DNA of 64,000 nucleotides from Flavobacterium suaedae (GTDB taxonomy: Bacteria > Bacteroidota > Bacteroidia > Flavobacteriales > Flavobacteriaceae). Under the pieces are notes generated by a model, which saw nothing but the letters and a program-made list of their open reading frames with translations, was not told where the DNA came from and ran no database searches. Made by a program: the position numbers and the translations under genes. Below are positions 61,145 through 64,000 of the stretch, piece by piece; position 1 is the first letter of the stretch; each line of letters opens with the position of its first letter. Location of the stretch: the NCBI RefSeq assembly GCF_014642915.1, contig NZ_BMJE01000003.1, positions 124,001-188,000 on the forward strand, given 5' to 3'.

Positions 61145-61377
61145 AATTGTAAGTTATTTATTGTTATGTTGAGCAAATGTATAAATTTTTTTTATCATAA
61201 AAATACCTAACATTGGTTATTATTTTAATAAACGTTTAGGATATCATTAAGATTCAAAACCTTAACTTGTACATAAATAAATTTTCTTATAGAAAAGAAC
61301 CTATTTTTACTCTTAAGCAGGAGTGTAAGAATTTATAGTATTTTTGTACTGTTTGATAATTAACTTAATATCTAAAA

Positions 61378-61905
61378 ATGAAGAAATTATTACTTACAGT
61401 TTTATTATTTATAGGAAGCTTTACAGTTGCTAACGCACAAGCTTTTGGTATTAAAGCCGGATTTAATTTTGCTAATTTCACAGGTGATGATGCCGGTGAC
61501 TTTAACGTACTCACAAGTTTTCATGGCGGACTGGTTGCTGAAATTCATGTATTGAATGCTGTTTCTGTACAACCGGAACTACTTTACTCTATACAAGGAG
61601 CTAAGAATGATGATGAGAACTACAAATTAAATTATTTAACAGTTCCCGTAATGATGAAAATTTATTTAGCTGACAGTTTTAATATACATGGTGGTCCTCA
61701 AATTGGTTTACTAATAAGCGAATCTGACAATTTTGAAGGCTTTGAAAGTAATACTTATGATTTTGGATTTGCTGCCGGAGCAGAGTTTTTCTTTGCTAAT
61801 AATTTCTCAGTACAAGCACGCTACAACTGGGGAACAACAAAAGTATCTGACGCTGCCGAAATTAAAAATTCTGTAGCACAGGTGTCTTTATGCTATATGT
61901 TTTAA
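61378..61905 (+). CDS. Outer-membrane beta-barrel protein (PorT-like)
   Basis: 175 residues with signal peptide ending VANAQ. It has FGIKAGFNFANFTGDD, LTSFHGGLVAEI and SVQPELLYSIQGA, and ends in YMF. Most similar by eye to the 60593 copy. It is followed 22 bases later by a further paralogue, so these two are co-transcribed. Role unknown. Confidence 0.82.
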   Translation: MKKLLLTVLLFIGSFTVANAQAFGIKAGFNFANFTGDDAGDFNVLTSFHGGLVAEIHVLNAVSVQPELLYSIQGAKNDDENYKLNYLTVPVMMKIYLADSFNIHGGPQIGLLISESDNFEGFESNTYDFGFAAGAEFFFANNFSVQARYNWGTTKVSDAAEIKNSVAQVSLCYMF

Positions 61906-61927
61906 GTAACCAATTAATAAAAATGAT

Positions 61928-62467
61928 ATGAAGAAACTTATTTATTTACTTGTTGCATTTACAGGTATTGCAACAATGCAGGCTCAAGGCATTAATTTTG
62001 GTATAAAGGCAGGAGCTAACTTTTCTGATTTTACAGGAGATGTTGATACCGAAAGTATAACTAATTTTCATGCAGGAGCGGTTTTAGAACTTAACTTAGT
62101 CCCTACATTCTCGGTACAGGCAGAAGGGCTTTTCTCTTCTCAGGGAGCAACCTATAAAGATACAGCTGCAGAAATTGCGGAAGACCTAAACTTAGATTAT
62201 ATATCAGTACCTGTTATGGCTAAATATTACATACTACCTAAAAAACTTAGCTTTATGGCAGGACCTCAGTTTTCATTTCTTGTGAATGAAGCAGAAGAGT
62301 CTTTCGAATCTAAAAGTTTTGATTTTGCAGCAGCAGGTGGTGTTGAACTAAAAATTATTGCAGGGCTTTTTGCACAGGCCAGGTATACAATAGGACTTAC
62401 TGATGTTTATGATAATGTTGAAGCAAAAAATGCTGTTTTCCAATTATCAGTAGGATATTTTTTCTAA
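61928..62467 (+). CDS. Outer-membrane beta-barrel protein (PorT-like)
   Basis: 179 residues with signal peptide ending TMQAQ. Contains FGIKAGANFSDFTGD, ITNFHAGAVLEL and SVQAEGLFSSQGA, the family blocks, and ends YFF. It is the second gene of a two-gene barrel unit that ends in a terminator before aroQ. Role unknown. Confidence 0.82.
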   Translation: MKKLIYLLVAFTGIATMQAQGINFGIKAGANFSDFTGDVDTESITNFHAGAVLELNLVPTFSVQAEGLFSSQGATYKDTAAEIAEDLNLDYISVPVMAKYYILPKKLSFMAGPQFSFLVNEAEESFESKSFDFAAAGGVELKIIAGLFAQARYTIGLTDVYDNVEAKNAVFQLSVGYFF

Positions 62468-62491
62468 GAAATTAATATTTAACCATACATT

Positions 62492-62518
62492 AAACCGACT
62501 TTTATGGTCGGTTTTTTT
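62492..62518 (+). terminator. Terminator after the barrel pair
   Basis: AAACCGAC pairs with GTCGGTTT (8 bp, 7-base loop) within a run of seven Ts, 25 bases after the barrel stop and 41 before aroQ. Confidence 0.8.
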
Positions 62519-62558
62519 ATACCTGTTAAATACTTACTTTTACAAAAAGTATTACTTT

Positions 62559-62972
62559 ATGAAAGTTATAATTATTAACGGTCCTAACCTCAACTTACTG
62601 GGTAAACGGGAACCTGAGGTATATGGTGCCGAATCATTTGAGGTGTACCTTGCCTCACTAAAAAATAAATACCCTGACATACAAATAGAATACTATCAAA
62701 GTAATATTGAAGGAGAAATAATAAATAAAATTCAGGAAACCGGTTTTAGTTATCAAGGTATGATATTAAATGCAGGAGCATACACGCACACTTCTATAGG
62801 TATTGCAGATGCTGTAAAGGCTATTACAACTCCTGTAATAGAAGTACATATATCAAATACATTTTCGCGCGAAACATTCAGGCATCAGTCCTACCTCTCA
62901 CCTTTTGCATCAGGCATCATAATAGGTTTTGGGTTAAAAGGTTATGAATTAGCATTACAATCATTTTTATAA
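62559..62972 (+). CDS. aroQ: Type II 3-dehydroquinate dehydratase
   Basis: Third step of the shikimate pathway; forms 3-dehydroshikimate through an enolate. The 137 residues show INGPNLNLLGKREPEVYG (the flexible lid region with catalytic Arg and Tyr), QSNIEGEIINKIQE, NAGAYTHTSIGIADA and EVHISNTFSRETFRHQSYLSP (catalytic His). The QSNHEGE motif common in the family reads QSNIEGE here, a His to Ile change. It occurs close to xerD in many Bacteroidota. Confidence 0.94.
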   Translation: MKVIIINGPNLNLLGKREPEVYGAESFEVYLASLKNKYPDIQIEYYQSNIEGEIINKIQETGFSYQGMILNAGAYTHTSIGIADAVKAITTPVIEVHISNTFSRETFRHQSYLSPFASGIIIGFGLKGYELALQSFL

Positions 62973-62975
62973 ATA

Positions 62976-63005
62976 AAAAACTCCCTAATAATTTAGGGAG
63001 TTTTT
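62976..63005. terminator. Bidirectional terminator after aroQ
   Basis: AAAAACTCCCTAA pairs perfectly with TTAGGGAGTTTTT (13 bp, taat loop) between aroQ and the converging lipoprotein gene. Confidence 0.88.
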
Positions 63006-63031
63006 ATTATGTACTTAATAGTAGGTATGCT

Positions 63032-63538
63032 CTATTCTATTTTTGTATATACAAGTACTACTGTACCAGTACTATACATTACATTCCCTTCTCCATCTCT
63101 GTCAGGGTATGGAGAATTCTCCAATGTAAGTAATATTTGGTCATTATTTACAGTGTAATCAACTTCAAGTTCAGGTTCAACACTAGTATCAATCAAGGTT
63201 AGTGTATTATCATTATCAGAAGACCAGTTCCCCATTCTTTCTTCTTCTTCACAACTTGCTTCATCTGTTATCAACAAATAGTTATAAGTAGAAGTATACG
63301 TATTATCACTGTTAAGTATAATCTGAGAATCTAAATAACAGTCTGACTCATTCATTAAGTTTGTTGAGGCTTGAGTATCTTGATTAAAATCAACTGCTAC
63401 AGGCACATTATAAGCGGTTAAATTATAAGTTCCTGCCAGATTTTCTCCTGCGGAAGCACCTGCATCATCATCATCAGAACAAGCCGTTAATACTGCTGCA
63501 ATGCTAAATAAGAATAAAAATTTCTTTACGTTTTTCAT
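63032..63538 (-). CDS. Lipocalin-like lipoprotein
   Basis: 168 residues from ATG 63538, which gives a compact lipoprotein signal (MKNVKKFLFLF...LTAC); an ATG at 63550 adds four residues. The cysteine is followed by SDDDDAG, a strong acidic surface-export type signal. The mature part begins GTYNLTAYNVPVAVDF and continues with alternating strands, as in Bacteroidota lipocalin-like lipoproteins. Ligand unknown. Confidence 0.72.
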   Translation of the reverse strand: MKNVKKFLFLFSIAAVLTACSDDDDAGASAGENLAGTYNLTAYNVPVAVDFNQDTQASTNLMNESDCYLDSQIILNSDNTYTSTYNYLLITDEASCEEEERMGNWSSDNDNTLTLIDTSVEPELEVDYTVNNDQILLTLENSPYPDRDGEGNVMYSTGTVVLVYTKIE

Positions 63539-63712
63539 AGCTGTTTTCATTATTAGGTTTTACCAAAGTTAACCATTCAATAATCAAAACGCTTAACACT
63601 TAACAATACATTAACCGCACAAATACTTATAAATTAGCTTAATTATTACAATAATTTTAAACAATAGTACTTTTTAATTATAGTACATTAGCACTAAACA
63701 AATACTTTATTT

Positions 63713-64000
63713 ATGACTAATACTGTACTTACTATAACCCTAAATCCTACTGTTGATAAAAGCAGTAGCGTGGCCAATATAAAACCTGAAAAAAAATTAC
63801 GTTGCGAAGCCCCTAATTATGAACCTGGCGGTGGCGGTATAAACGTATCTCGCGGGCTGGTGAGACTGGGCATTCCTAATAGTGCTTTATTTACTTCGGG
63901 AGGCAGAACAGGTAAATTATTAGAAGAACTTTTAGAAGAAGAGAAAGTAAATACTTTACCTATAACAGTGTTAGGCGAAACGCGCGAAAATTTTATAGTT
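63713..64000 (+). CDS. PfkB-family hexose kinase (1-phosphofructokinase type), 3' end outside the window
   Basis: The first 96 residues are visible. They open with VLTITLNPTVDKSSSV, the hallmark of 1-phosphofructokinase/tagatose-6-phosphate kinase type PfkB proteins. GGGGINVSRGLVRLG near residues 39-53 is the sugar-binding glycine block. The frame is still open at the window end; about 210 residues are expected to follow. Substrate (fructose 1-phosphate, fructose 6-phosphate or tagatose 6-phosphate) cannot be decided. Confidence 0.9.
   Translation, partial: MTNTVLTITLNPTVDKSSSVANIKPEKKLRCEAPNYEPGGGGINVSRGLVRLGIPNSALFTSGGRTGKLLEELLEEEKVNTLPITVLGETRENFIV

Overview
The window is a gene-dense, AT-rich stretch of a Bacteroidota chromosome, most likely a pigmented Flavobacteriaceae member close to Flavobacterium. 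The support is: promoters of the TAnnTTTG (-7) type, almost no Shine-Dalgarno sequences, many SPII lipoproteins with an acidic stretch after the cysteine, type IX secretion C-terminal domains, TonB-dependent receptors, DUF4252/DUF4199/PorT-like families and a CrtZ-type carotenoid cluster. No phage, IS element, CRISPR array, rRNA or tRNA was seen. Nearly all of it reads as core chromosome.

Layout. 1-1.1 kb: typA/bipA, running off the left edge. 1.35-5.1 kb: a CarH-like MerR/B12-binding regulator followed by crtI, crtB and crtZ. 5.2-7.2 kb (minus): an ECF sigma factor, a probable anti-sigma factor and two DUF4252 proteins. 7.3-8.7 kb: a surface S41 protease. 8.9-15.1 kb: a vitamin B12 acquisition locus, with a cobalamin riboswitch reading leftward into btuB and a BtuG-like propeller lipoprotein, and a divergent btuFCD-type ABC importer. 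15.2-17.8 kb: small proteins of unknown or stress type around a YceI protein, including three ORFs under 50 codons. 17.8-21.4 kb: a HAD phosphatase, a membrane protein with the Coq4 zinc motif, rmuC and an acyl-CoA thioesterase. 21.6-27.7 kb: two paralogous diheme lipoproteins, an FG-GAP/UnbV T9SS protein, a T9SS cupredoxin and a KirBac-type potassium channel. 27.9-35.2 kb: a lipoprotein, carB, rpmH, a TPR protein, a lytic transglycosylase, a hydrolase, pirin and a small GNAT protein. 35.4-41.7 kb: mtaB, a toxin-antitoxin pair leading into an oligopeptide-binding lipoprotein, a nuclease, a GlmU-like protein and rpmE2. 42-49.3 kb: DUF4199, a glycosyltransferase, a phosphohexomutase, an MsbA-like ABC exporter, a HAD hydrolase, DUF2971 and an EF-hand lipoprotein. 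49.4-53.6 kb: an M23 peptidase overlapping a TonB-dependent receptor. 53.7-56.1 kb: a coiled-coil protein, zapA, a 6S-like RNA and rny. 56.2-59.1 kb: a histidine kinase/response regulator pair and xerD. 59.2-62.5 kb: five outer-membrane beta-barrel genes. 62.6-64 kb: aroQ, a lipoprotein and a truncated sugar kinase.

Functional links. The regulator beside crtIBZ carries the W-x9-E-H and E-x-H-x-x-G signatures that let CarH sense light through adenosylcobalamin. A complete B12 capture and import locus lies about 7 kb away. Light-dependent carotenoid control fed by scavenged B12 is therefore a coherent, testable model, although the crt operon has no lycopene cyclase here. Cell-envelope work dominates the rest: surface lipoproteins, T9SS cargo, peptidoglycan hydrolases, TonB receptors and barrels. 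The most unusual items are the CarH-like switch, the exported redox set at 21.6-26.6 kb, the 6S-like RNA between zapA and rny, the Coq4-motif protein in what should be a menaquinone organism, and the barrel paralogue array between xerD and aroQ.
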